Shown here in pieces: positions 1 through 11,889 of a DNA stretch of 64,000 nt. The stretch comes from Phoronis australis (Eukaryota > Phoronida > Phoronidae): contig NMRA01000104.1 of assembly GCA_002633005.1 (NCBI GenBank), positions 268,070 through 332,069 on the forward strand. Direction: 5' to 3'. Below the pieces are notes generated by a model. That model had not been told where the DNA came from, ran no database searches, and saw nothing but the letters and a program-made list of their open reading frames with translations. The position numbers and the translations under genes were made by a program. Within the stretch, counting starts at the first letter, position 1, and each line of letters starts with the position of its first letter.

Positions 1-954
1 ATAGATAACCCTCTCTATCACAGTGAATGCTCACTTCAAAAATGAGTCCTTTAACTGTCGAGTGAGTTTGATCCGCTCCGCTGTGGAATTCTGGGTTTGT
101 GTATGTGCGCCATAGTATTAAGATGTCAGTGATATGCGCATTAGGCTCATGCGCACGTATGTGACGCTGCGCGCCTCTCGCCCAATACGCGTCAGAAAAA
201 ACAATGGACGGACATTTTTTACGCAGTATATAGGAGAAATTTGATGGTACTGTAGATGTCGTGTTTCCGGCAATTTAAGTTTCACTACAACCGTGTTAAG
301 GAAGGTCAAACGACACACGTATCATTACACGTGAATATCCAGATATCACCCGAATATGTATATGTGCGAAACAATTTCAGAGAAAAAACAATTTCTCTTA
401 ATTAAAATAGCTCGTCATTTCGGATATAATTCGTGGACCCAAGTATTGCCCCTTGTCACGCGAAACACGTTTTAAAGTGGTATTATCGGCCAGACACATG
501 TTTCTCTGACTCAAGCCACAGCGCGGATGCCAATAAACCTGGAACCGTCGCTGTTGCAAGGCAGTCGAACTCTTATAGTGGGCTAAGCTGAATCCCCGGC
601 GTTCATAATGGCAGAATATTTTTAAGCGTACTTAGCTGAAGTCTTCAGTTTTGATTTCAGCTGATGTCTGGCAGACAACGGCGAGTATAGGCGATTTGTA
701 ATAAAATTACAAAAACACAACGGAATATGTTGTTTTCTAGCTCAGGTCAAAGTTAATAGTGTGTTCCATCATGGTGTGACACCGACTGTAGTGCGGGAGT
801 TCACGTGAGAAAGGCGGAGATCCCACTTTGACGCCGAAATGTTTTATATGTGTCAAATTACGAAATAATCATATCTTGGCAAGCCACGAAAAAATCTTGA
901 CAAATGAACAATGGTGAGACAGTCGGAATAATAAAAGATAAGGTGTTTGTAGTC

Positions 955-1195
955 CAGGGCCCTGTTTCAATAAACTCACTCAAGCTCATTTTTGACTAAG
1001 TCCAAGATATGTCTCATCTTCCAGACTTTGAAACTTCCACATCCGGTAAGCTAGTCGAACTTAAGACAAAACTTCAGTCAAACTCAAGATTTCTTTCTTG
1101 GAACGGACTTAAGAAAAACCGAAGTTTTATCTTAAATTTGTCTTAAATTTAAAATTCGCCTTAGCTTAAAGTCAGTTTTCTTGGAGAGGCCCCTG
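955..1195. mobile_element. Possible hAT-like MITE
   Basis: The left end reads CAGGGCCCTGTTTC, and the reverse complement of the right end reads CAGGGGCCTCTCC, so the segment has imperfect inverted ends starting with CAGGG as in many hAT elements. The interior is rich in short AAGTC/CTTAAG-type motifs and has no open frame. I could not see an 8-bp target-site duplication, so this is a tentative call. Confidence 0.35.
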
Positions 1196-1454
1196 ACCAA
1201 ATTTACAACGAGGTGTTTGTTAGTTCGGCATGTGCTGTGAGAATGCCCCAATCGCGAGAAATTCTCAATTGAAGCTATTAAATGCAGGTTAGAAATGTTG
1301 TGTTAAGAGAAATATTTATAAAATGAAGGTCTGAAGCCAAAATAGTAACAAGATGATTGTTCAGCAAAACTACGGAATTTTGATAATACCGAGTTCGTAA
1401 TATATTATTTGCAATCACATTTTTGCAGCCGGTAGTTGGACGACACGAAAGCAC

Positions 1455-3115
1455 GTTAAATACAGATGAGTACAAAAATCAGTGAACCAAGTGAAGTATG
1501 GAGAACCGAAATGTTAAATACTTTGGTATTTTCACTATTTTGCGAAATTGTACTAATTTTACTCAGGCGTATTACGATTAGTTTTTGATTACAGTGACTC
1601 TCTTATTCGTATTTTGCGAAATGTTGCCCCAAAAATCGTTTGCTTGATTTAATGACAATTGTCAATGTTCGTTCTTAATCTTCATGAAATCGAGACAATG
1701 TAAACGTATGTTCATTTATCGATTGAAATTGTGATATTGTTACATTAACAGTTACAAAAACTACACTCACTAACTACATTATCTAATTTCTGCATTCTTC
1801 CTGCTGTTAAAATTTTATTGCTTCAATCAACGGGTGTTACTGAAAATATATCTAATATGAAACAAATAATGAATCGAATTTTGAAAACTAAAAAGTACTA
1901 AGAACACATGATGCTATGACAATCGTATTAATTTGGCAAAACAAAATGTCATTGTTGGTACATGTAGCTCCATCTGTCATTACATACTAGTGAACTGCAG
2001 GAGTCGAAATGGTCTTTTCTCATCTTCGTTGGCTTTCGTGTCTCGTGTTGCTACATCAACAGCTGAGAAGCGAATGAGAAGCGAACTTTTTCAATTTGGC
2101 GCAGTATAAGACAACGTCTTTCCAACACAGCTTAGTGTTACCACATATCACTGCACTTAGTAAGAATTAAATCCTTAAGATTTTAATATGAGAACGTAAG
2201 CCTATATTTTCTGAGATGAATTGATAGTTTTATGCAAAAATCTGGAGCGTCCAATGGAAAAACTTTTTTTGAAATTTTGAAATGTTGAACAAGTTCAGTT
2301 ACCTTAGTAAGGTAAAAGGTAAAAGGTATCTTACCCAGCGCTTTGAAACCCATTAAAGGAAAACAGTAAAATATTTTAGCTACAAATCAAGCTATCCTGT
2401 AATAATAACAACACGTCAATGTCAAGAGGTTTAAGGACATTCACCATAAGGATGCGCAGATTCGTGTTGTAATGAAAAGAAGAACATTAATAATAACAAT
2501 GACAATGGCAATGGCAATGGCAATGGCAATGATAATGACAATAATGACAACAACATCTGTAGCAATAATAATGATGAAAATTATTGCAACCAAAATATTT
2601 TTACTTTTAGGTGCTTTTTCTTTGTCTCATTGGTCAGTAAGTAATAAAAAATTAGAAGTCGTTGCAGATCAAAGTGTCCGGAATTTGCATCTAGACTCAT
2701 AACGTGCAGAAACATAACTTGGGATAGAACAAGTTGTCGGTAAGCGGGGTTATAACATCAGAGTAGGTCAGAACAGTGTTCGGTTGAGATAAGGTAACTA
2801 AACAGAGTTACCCAATGATGCGGTGATCCATTCCTTGTATCACTTTACAGTTTTGCGTCAAAAATAACCGAGAAGGATGCAGAATTGTGTCTGTAGGATG
2901 TTGATAATGCACCCATGTAATGCATTTAAAACTTCCTTAATTGAACAGAGTTTCCTTCATATTCGCCAGTGTGGTCATGTGTCAATTATTGTAGTCACGT
3001 ACTTGTGTCAAAACTAGTTCGAAAACATCTAAAACTTTTATTTTAAAATCAGTTATCAAAACATACGCGTGCGAAATGAAAATACCAACAAATTCGGTAT
3101 CTCGAGGTTTTTATC
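1455..3115. repeat. First copy of a 1.66-kb duplication
   Basis: This stretch matches 3371-5034 nearly base for base, with scattered substitutions, small indels and a different microsatellite in the middle (TGGCAA-type repeats near 2500 here, AAC repeats in the other copy). No protein-coding potential was recognised in either copy. The right end of this copy is cut by the N run. Confidence 0.9.
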
Positions 3116-3370
3116 NNNNNNNNNNNNNNNNNNNNNNNNNNNNNNNNNNNNNNNNNNNNNNNNNNNNNNNNNNNNNNNNNNNNNNNNNNNNNNNNNNNNN
3201 NNNNNNNNNNNNNNNNNNNNNNNNNNNNNNNNNNNNNNNNNNNNNNNNNNNNNNNNNNNNNNNNNNNNNNNNNNNNNNNNNNNNNNNNNNNNNNNNNNNN
3301 NNNNNNNNNNNNNNNNNNNNNNNNNNNNNNNNNNNNNNNNNNNNNNNNNNNNNNNNNNNNNNNNNNNNNN
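3116..3370. other. Assembly gap (255 N)
   Basis: A run of 255 N separates the two copies of the duplication. The start of the second copy and the end of the first are presumably hidden here. The apparent open frames crossing the gap are meaningless. Confidence 0.99.
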
Positions 3371-4376
3371 GTTAAATACAGATGAGTACAAAAATCAGTG
3401 AAGCAAGTGAAGTATGGAGAACCGAAATGTTAAATACTTTGGTATTTTCACTATTTTGCGAAATTGTACTAATTTTACTCAGGCGTATTACGATTAGTTT
3501 TTGATTACAGTGAATCTCTTATTCGTATTTTGCGAAATGTTGCCCCAAAAATCGTTTGCTTGATTTAATGACAATTGTCAATGTTCGTTCTTAATCTTCA
3601 TGAAATCGTGACAATGTAAACGTATGTTCATTTATCGATTGAAATTGTGACATTGTTACATTAACAGTTACAAAAACTACACTCACTAACTACATTATCT
3701 AATTTCGGCACTCTCCCTGCTGTTAAAATCTTATTGCTTCAATCAACGGGTGTTACTGAAAATATATCTAATATGAAACAAATAATGAATCAAATTTTGA
3801 AAACTAAAAAAGTATTAAGAGCACATGATGCTATGACAATCGTATTAATTTGGCAAAACAAAATGTCATTGTTGGTACATGTAGCTCCATCTCAGTCATT
3901 ACATACTAGTGAACTGCAGGAGTCGAAATGGTCTTTTCTCATCTTCGTTGACTTTCGTGTCTCGTGTTGCTATGACATCAACAGCTGAGAAGCGAACTTT
4001 TTCAATTGAGCGCAGTTTTCGACAACGTCTTTCCAACACATATCACTGCACTTAGTAAGAATTAATCCTTAAGATTTTAATATGAGAACGTAAGCCTATA
4101 TTTTCTGAGATGAATAAATTTTTATGCAAAAATCTGGAGCGTCCAATGGAAAAACTTTTTTTGAAATGTTGAACAAGTTCAGTTACCTTAGTAAGGTAAA
4201 AGGTAAAAAGTATCTTACCCAGCGCTTTGAAACCCATTAAAGGAAAACAGTAAAATATTTTAGCTACAAATCAAGCTATCTTGTAATAATAACAATAAAT
4301 CAATGTTAAAGAGGTTTAAGGACATTCACCATAAGGCTGCGCAGATTCGTGTTGTCATGAAAAGAAGAACATTAAT

Positions 4377-4439
<63 letters not shown>

Positions 4440-5034
4440 AATAATGACAATAATAATAATGACAAGAACATCTGTAGCAATAGTAATGATGAAAATTATT
4501 GCAACCAAAATATTTTTACTTTTAGGTGATTTTTCTTTGTCTCATTGGTCAGTAAGTAATAAAAAATTAGAAGTCGTTGCAGATCAAAGTGTCCGGAATT
4601 TGCATCTAGACTCATAACGTGCAGAAACATAACTTGGGATAGAACAACTTTTTTGTCGGTAAGCGGGGTTATAACATCAGAGTAGGTCAGAACAGTGTTC
4701 GGTTGAGATAAGGTAACTAAACAGAGTTACCCAATGATGCGTTGATCCATTCCTTGTATCACTTTACAATTTTGCGTCAAAAATAACCGAGAAGGATGCA
4801 GAATTGTGTCTGTAGGATGTTGATAATGCACCCATGTAATGCATTTAAAACTTCCTTAATTGAACAGAGTTTCCTTCATATTCGCCAGTGCGGTCATGTG
4901 TCAATTATTGTAGTCACGTACTTGTGTCAAAACTAGTTCGAAAACATCTAAAACTTTTATTTTAAAATCAGTTATCAAAACATACGCGTGCGAAATGAAA
5001 ATACCAACAAATTCGGTATCTCGAGGTTTTTATC
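3371..5034. repeat. Second copy of the 1.66-kb duplication
   Basis: This copy is offset by about 1916 bases from the first. It begins GTTAAATACAGATGAG and ends CTCGAGGTTTTTATC, both found at the equivalent positions in copy one. The divergence is at a level that would fit two haplotypes of a very polymorphic animal as well as a young tandem duplication. Confidence 0.9.
4374..4438. repeat. AAC microsatellite
   Basis: About 20 uninterrupted ACA/AAC triplets lie inside the second copy of the duplication. The equivalent place in copy one has imperfect AATGGC repeats instead, so this locus differs strongly between copies. The poly-threonine and poly-valine frames over it are artefacts. Confidence 0.95.
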
Positions 5035-5675
5035 TACTATTACAGAGCACCAATTGCGGAGGATGCTGTGACAGGTCTTGCGTAGGTGCTGAATTGAAAC
5101 AGCACGCGCGAAGAAACAGTTCAATACCGAATACTAAATAGAAATAAAATAATAATAAAATACATGTAATAGTATATTTTCAATAAAGCGTGTAACAGAA
5201 GTTTTACGACAGTGTTCAGTCTGTTGCCAGACACTTTATGGAAAACGCAAGGAATTGTACAAGGCGACGTAAATGTACTTTTTGGCGAAGCCTGGCTGTC
5301 AAATATGCCAGTTGGCACTCCCACATATGTATAGCGTGAGAGCCCGCGTTGGGTCGTTACTCGGACGTAACTATTCACAATAACATCTATATAGTCTAAT
5401 TACTTTCAAATAAAGCAGTTTAACAACAAGGATGCATACATTTAGAGGCATAAACAAGGAGAGTTTCAAACGAATATGTTAAGCAGACAGTCAACTGCGT
5501 TGTTACATAAGTGATGTTGATGCAAAAACTCACTAGAAAATCAAATTTATATCAATATAGGCCTAGCGACAGATTATTTGTTATTTAAACTATTCGTAAA
5601 ATATAAGCACTATAGTAGATCAACAGTTTTCAGATTAACAACGGCTCTGCAGAGTTAGTTACTTTCGCCAATCAA

Positions 5676-6221
5676 CTACATGTACATCACCAATGACGTA
5701 CTGGGAGAAAGCCTATAGTAAGCGGAACTCGGCGCTTCGTCAGAAATGGGCCAAAGCGTCCCAGTCACGAGTGTGGGCACAAATTCGAGGGTATCAGTGA
5801 GCGAAATGTTGTAGTTGGGGGCTACATCAAACAATAACTCAGTTAAACTTACCTCCCGTCCAAAAAACTTTTGATTTAGACCATTTACCGTTAAGAAATC
5901 GATCCCAACTTGATCCTGTTTAAGTACTAACAGGTCCAAAAAGCTTGTGAAGGGGCAGCTTGTAAATTGTGGCTTGTGACCTCGGTGGAGTATTGTGTGA
6001 AAACTCGAAAATTGTTGCGATGAGGAAGGATCGGGGGCGGCTCGAAAATTGTGGGGACTTCGGTGGTGAAAATCACCCTTGTCGTGGCGAACGGGGAAGG
6101 GAGTAAGATGGAAACTGAAAAACTGTGCAGACCAGGGTTCCCCTAGACCGTGCTTTGACCCTCCGAGAACTTTAACCTCAAGCCGGCTCTTCCAGTTGTT
6201 TTCAAACCGAACTCTAGACAC
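5676..6221 (-). other. Unassigned 181-codon open frame with an internal splice donor
   Basis: An open frame of 181 codons is the longest in the upstream region, but I recognise no domain, signal peptide or homology. Within it, near 5848-5853, the - strand reads GGGAG followed by GTAAGT, a near-perfect 5' splice site. The upper part could therefore be a first exon or 5' UTR of an unknown - strand transcript rather than a coding sequence. Chance openness is the default explanation. Confidence 0.2.
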
Positions 6222-9095
6222 CAGTTACTGAGTAATTTTACAACGTAAAGTTCTGAGTCAAAACAATCATTAAGAGGGTCGCGGTCGTGGCAGACCCTGT
6301 TTCAGACCATGTTTTCGAATTGTAAACAGATTGTGCCGGGGAAGACTGCCGAGTTCACGTCACAGATCTGCGAAAATGCGCGAACGGGTCAATATGTATT
6401 GCAAAGATTTTATACAGTATCCTTGTGTATTGTTCATTCATCATGATGAATGCCGTGAATGTGAATGACACAAACAACCATTGACGTACAACGAAAACCA
6501 ACCCATGGGAAAATCCATTCTTGTTTGACCTCGGGTACCTACATCCTCAATTTGTAACCAAATGTTCCTTAGCGGGACTTTCAGTACAAAATGAGCTGAT
6601 TGGACATGGATTCAATTAAACAGCACGGTCCCTCATGTTCCATTTTTAATTAATATACTGCTAACGTTGGACCAACGGCTACACCACTCACAGCAAACAT
6701 CTGCCAAAAAGACTGTCAATTAAAAAGTAGAATCTGACTCGTGACCTGAGATAGCATAAAAGACATACCTGTCCTACCAAGGTAAGGACTATCATGATAT
6801 TGAAGTAGTCTTTCATCATGTCAGGCCTAATCATAAACTCATGCTCAGCTGTCTGCCAATGTAGATCTGTCTCGCACTGTCACTTCTTATAAAGAAACTA
6901 AAATTATTGTGGTGAAGAACTGGTCACAGGCTACTGGGGTCCGGATGTGTTGCTCGCAACAAGGAAGTAAATTCCCATTGGGTAATCGTGTTTGACAATA
7001 TACCCCGTGACCTACTTGCCAAGACGTTGCTGGCGACGAGGTGACACTGGGTTGACCTCTTTTGATATATTTGAGAACCACCTCCCAATATACCCATGCA
7101 ATGAGTCCGGCGTTCATCACCCTCCAGTCTACTGCGTGCCATTACAGTCGTAGCAAGCGGGGAGGGGCTGACGGCTGCAAAAGCCTCTACTTACCGAAGT
7201 TGTGAGATACAATCAGTACAATCCGCCGGATCAAGAGAATTTTTTTCAATTGCTTTTCAGATCGTAGTTTCTCAGTCATGACTTCTGTTGTTTATTTTGA
7301 AAAATAAAATGAGTTTCATTAACATGACAACATCGATCATGTAAAAACCTTTGCATAATGTCAACCTTAAAATTAATGCACTATGCTTATTTCAATATAA
7401 ATTTTCGAAAAATTAACTGCGCATGTACATGTATATGTCGAGTCAGTAGGTTCTCGTCTAGCCCGGACCCGTAGAAGTACTCGCAAGAGGCGAGCAAAGG
7501 AGAACAGCGGGACGAGGCGAAACGTTGAAAGTCATTGATTTGTTTGCAGTTTTCATTCATTTCAGTCCTCATTTTGAGCACAAAAACAATTCATTGGCTG
7601 AGAATGCTTGCGACTTCTTTTCCGAAAGTTTGCGCACACGTATGTTCTTGCCAATCTTGATTGATCTCTGATCGACTAGTCCTTGACTGGGGTCATTTAT
7701 GCCAGATATAACGGTAGAAATCGTAAAAAGTATGGTTGTGACTGATTTGCACCCCTCTCATTTTGCAACTTGTGAGTCACCACAACAGCGCCCGCTCGCG
7801 TAAAGCCTAATTTCGGTCAAAGTCTCCCCGGGAACTGTTTCTGAAAAGCACTTAAACAATTCCTTATACGCCATTGCTTGCTAGGTGAGACATGATTATC
7901 CCATTTACCTGTGATAAACTGCCTCGCAACCCGCATACATGTTGTTATTGAACTTTTAAATTTTGAATTGTTTTTACTGGGGCAACACACGGTGAAGAAC
8001 ATACAAATCGTAAAGACATAATTAAAAACAAAACTAAAGTAATGAGAACATAACCGTACCACCTTATTTCCGATGCGGTCCACACAAAATTGAATGTATA
8101 ATACAAGGAAAGAATATAATTGAAATAAAATTTAAAATGGGGCTTGGTATGTGAAACCGTTACTTAAGCCCCGTTTATATGTTTCACTTTTACCCCGTGC
8201 GTAAATATACACCATACGCAACTCTACATGTGAAATTACAACGCGTTCGAATGAAGGAAAAAAATGCGCTCAGTGTTACATACACTTTGGAGGGAAGCCA
8301 ACACAAGTTGAGCTTGCTAGTGAAGAGAAGATTGATTTAGAACAATTGTCTTAAATCTGGGTTGCTCTGAGGCTTTGGGTATCGATCACCAAGAATTGCT
8401 TTTCAAGTGGAACTATGTTGCAAACGTCAAGTGTATACATTCTAAGAAAGATCGATAATGGAAACGTAAGAACAAATGGTGGTTTGAAAATTGTCAAATG
8501 TCAGATGCCCTTCCTTAAAGCCTACACATTTTGCTCTTACGTATTACAAACAAACAAACCACCGTTGGAGCTAAGTCGTAATGAAAGCGTGCAAGATTTA
8601 ATAACCGTGTTGTTGGTAACTTGACAGAGTCACGAAAGTGTTTTCCTGTTCGCATGCATCGGCGAAACTAACGCAGTCACAACGTTTTTCTTGACAGATC
8701 ATTCTGCACAAAATTTCCCTCAAGATCATCACTTGAATGAAAAATTTGTGATTTCCCAATTGTGTCGGTTTAGAAGGGTGTAAGTCGTTTATCAATGATC
8801 GCGTCCGAAATATTGTTCACGGTTTTTGTTTCAACAACATGATCATTCGATTATATTTTGGTGTGTAAAATACTGATACTGATTATATCATTAGTGAAGT
8901 AAACACAACATGGCTTGGCCGGCTCACGTTTGTGGCGTGCCAACTTTAGTGGAAATAGCGTGAACAGCGAACTTTTGGAAATGAACCAAACAGCTGATTT
9001 GTTCTGATGAAGTTGTATGCCTATTAAGATATGGTGCATATATCGAGTGGAATCGTCACACAAAAAGCCGCCCTTGAATGTTTCACCAGCATCAA

Positions 9096-9215
9096 CAGCA
9101 GAATGCAGCAGCCGCGAGCAGCAGCAGCCGCGAGCAGCAGCAGCAGCCGCGAGCAGCAGCAGCCGCGAGCAGCAGCAGCCGGCAGCAACAGCAGTCGGTA
9201 GCAGCAGCAGATCTT
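9096..9215. repeat. CAG/CCGCGAG-rich minisatellite
   Basis: Units of about 15 to 18 bases built from CAGCAGCAGCCGCGAG are repeated several times with small changes. Both strands read as low-complexity peptide (Ala/Gln/Ser-rich or Leu-rich), and neither looks like a gene. Confidence 0.8.
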
Positions 9216-9630
9216 TTGGACGTTGTGATGCTTTAGAGGAGATGAGATCACAGAAATAATAGTCGCGGAGTGACTTGTGCTTTTACACCTGAGCGTATAT
9301 TCAAATCGCTTTCTATGCGCCAAGTGTATATTTGCACGTGTGTAAATTTATATTTACACGACCTCTAAAGTTGGTGTAGTCGGGTCGGCACACCCGAGTG
9401 TACCATTACACCCGGGTGACGGTATTTGCGTTTACGTAGCAAAAATACACACTGTGCGTGAACATACCGTCATTAGGGTACTTCAACTCATCATCAATCA
9501 TCACAACGGAATTTGAAAAAAATCGTAATTGGCGAACTCAACATATTCACTCTGACAGAGTGCGGAGAGATATTCCGTCCCCGAGTGTCCTGTCCAATCC
9601 CGGGGGTTCTTGTCGGGATTCTTGTTTTTC

Positions 9631-9720
9631 GGGCTGGTTAGCTCAGTCAGTGTTTTGAACTAGAGGTGCGGGGAAATCTCAGGAGTGCTTTACACCATGG
9701 TTCCCCCGGCGCAATTTCGA
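9631..9720 (+). mobile_element. tRNA-like SINE head or tRNA relic (tentative)
   Basis: The sequence GGTTAGCTCAGTCAGTG resembles the D-arm / A-box of tRNA genes, and GGTTCCCCCGG about 70 bases on is a poor B-box. The cloverleaf cannot be folded convincingly, so it is not a functional tRNA. A degenerate tRNA-derived SINE is the most reasonable reading. Confidence 0.25.
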
Positions 9721-11889
9721 TGGAACTCCTTGATTCCTTGTTATTGATAAAACGCCGGCCATACGCTGGTCATTAGAGTAGGTATTTGACTTATGTAAGT
9801 ACTTTTACCTTAAACCGATCCGATCGCCGAGGATGAAATGCAAACTTCAATCGTGAAACTGCCAAAGACCGAAGGAGCACTGGATTTGAGTAGTAAAGCC
9901 CTCCGCAATCGCCCTAACTCAGTTGAAAACAGCAGTAAAGTAGTTTACTAAAAAGATGATTATCATTTATTCGGCACCCGTAGAACTCTAAAGCTCGAAG
10001 TGAGACACGTTGGCCAACTAAAGCCGGTTTGTCACCTCCAAAAAGAACAAAGGACAGTGGATCGCCCATCGTATTCACTTTCACACTCATGTGTGCGGGT
10101 TACGTAATTTTTTGCAATTATTTTTCAAATTAACGTTTTCAGCGGAGGGCACTACCGCCAATAATCGCTCTAAATCATCTGTGGCGCCGGACATGAGGTT
10201 TTCAGTCCATTTAGTGCTATTTGCTGGCGAAACTACTGGGCCGAGGATTTGATTCCACAAATTCGTGATCTGATCCGTATGCCAAAATGGGGGATGCCGC
10301 ATGGTATCGAGGAGGGGCGGAGAAATTGGCATCGACTAGAAGTGCGCACACATTTTTTGCACATGTCCACTTAATATTTTTGCCGTGGGGTTATGGACCA
10401 AGGCTGCGTTAAGTACTAGCGGCTAGTGGTGAATTGAGTCAACAATAGAGGGCAATAGTTTACCGCAGTGAAGGTCTGTAAAAGTTGATAGTCCGGTAAT
10501 CTTTAAGCGGGTTACCGATCTGACAGAATACGTATGGAAATATGGAGTGATTTTTCATTTGATATGACATACACTGCGAAAGAAGTAAGTGACTTTCCCA
10601 GTCACTGAACTCCCACCTCACGTATTATCTTTTGTTAGCAACACATAAACAAACTACATAATGGAGGTACCATGACGTCACATACAGGGTTTAGATTCAC
10701 GCATGACAGATAATTTATTAAATAATTTCGCAATTATCAAGGTTTTGTCATATGGTTTTACTTATTAATTTTACGCGTTATGTCATTCCATCCTCAATTT
10801 TGTAAAACACGGGAAATACACAGATTTATATTAGAACTTTTTTTCTTCGATGCGCATTAATACGTAGTACCTGTAAAGTAGTTTACATCTGTGGTCGATC
10901 TGTGAAGCAAGCAAGTGATCGAAACCAGCTCCAGTGATCTGTGAGGAGTTATTACCAAAAGAAAAGTGATTTGTGGTGCGACGGAAATGTAACCTAGCAG
11001 GCCTAACATCGAGGTTGATACAATGACATTACTTTCTAGTGAAACCCTGTTAAAAACTGCGTGTGCCTAAGGATGAGGTGAACACAAACATGGAATATCC
11101 CCCTCGTTCAGTTCAGGAGACCGAGTCTGAACACTCAACGAAGCCGAGTCTCCCAGTCTAAGAAATGAAAGGAGTAGAGAGCCCACTCACGGTACGAACT
11201 CTTCCTACAAAGTTGGTGGTCTGTCTTTGGCTTCAGTGGTCATCTCCACTTACAATGTCCCAATGTAATTTTAATCTGCTTGTGCTCAAAGAATTTACAA
11301 GGTCTCCTCTCATGTAGCCGTGGGCCTGATGCCCTTGGCCTTATGTAGCCCAATTGGACTGTGTATAGCGAGCGACCTTTTTAAGATAGGTTTCATTGCA
11401 TTTTTAAAGTGTTCGTGGAAAATGCAATTATTTCTGCCCTAGGCCATGGTTTAACTTTACACCGACTCTGTGTGTTCAATTTCTTCCTTTTGTTATTAAA
11501 AAATGTTCCTTTAAGCAACAGCCTAATTTTTTCTTTCTTGTCATATGCAGGATTGGTGCAAAAAAATAAGCTGCCTTGCAGGCAGTAGGTACACCACTCT
11601 GGTGGGGCCCAGCTTATGCAACCAGACTAGCGGCTTCCTGTTGCCTACCCGGCTTTACTATATCCGATGAAATAGCTTGGCCGTATCATTTTGGATTGTT
11701 GCATTTTTTAAGTTGTGTCCATTTTCAGCCCATTGCCTTTAGTAGTTTATGAATTAAAAAAAATTGTAGTGAGGTTGTCGAGCTCATGTACTCAGTGTTG
11801 AACTGTTGATGCAAAAGTTTTTATTGCTTTCAAATCAAATTCACAATTCCCTTGTGAATTGTTTTATCATAATCGTTTTCTTCTTGTAG

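Larger units (their letters stand above)
1..11889. other. Region upstream of KIF19 without a supportable gene
   Basis: No open frame here resembles a known protein, and no chain of exons with compatible splice phases could be assembled. The region contains the duplicated block and N gap (1455-5034), a possible hAT-type MITE (955-1195), CAG-rich simple sequence near 9100 and a tRNA-like SINE remnant near 9631. The promoter and first exon of KIF19 should lie in this region. One weak candidate first exon is the ATG at about 11092, followed by about 22 open codons, but the donor that would close it (GTCTAA) is poor. A small first exon is expected because vertebrate KIF19 has only about a dozen codons before the equivalent of exon 2. 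Confidence 0.6.

Noticed and set aside
2472-2702. 76-codon frame with repeated Met-Ala, and the related poly-Thr frame at 4303-4617
   Set aside because: Both are translations of microsatellites in the duplicated block; the flanks show no coding character and the two copies differ completely in the repeat.
3056-3401. Open frames spanning the N gap
   Set aside because: They are open only because N codons cannot be stops.
9017-9323. Ala/Ser/Gln-rich + strand and Leu/Cys-rich - strand frames
   Set aside because: They are low-complexity translations of the CAG/CCGCGAG repeat with no conserved sequence or splice context.
9631-9720. Functional tRNA gene
   Set aside because: Only an A-box-like segment is convincing; the acceptor stem, anticodon arm and T arm do not form.
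11092-11158. Candidate KIF19 first exon beginning MEYPPRS
   Set aside because: The only donor in the right phase (GTCTAA) is poor and the peptide matches the KIF19 N-terminus only loosely; kept as a note, not as an exon.
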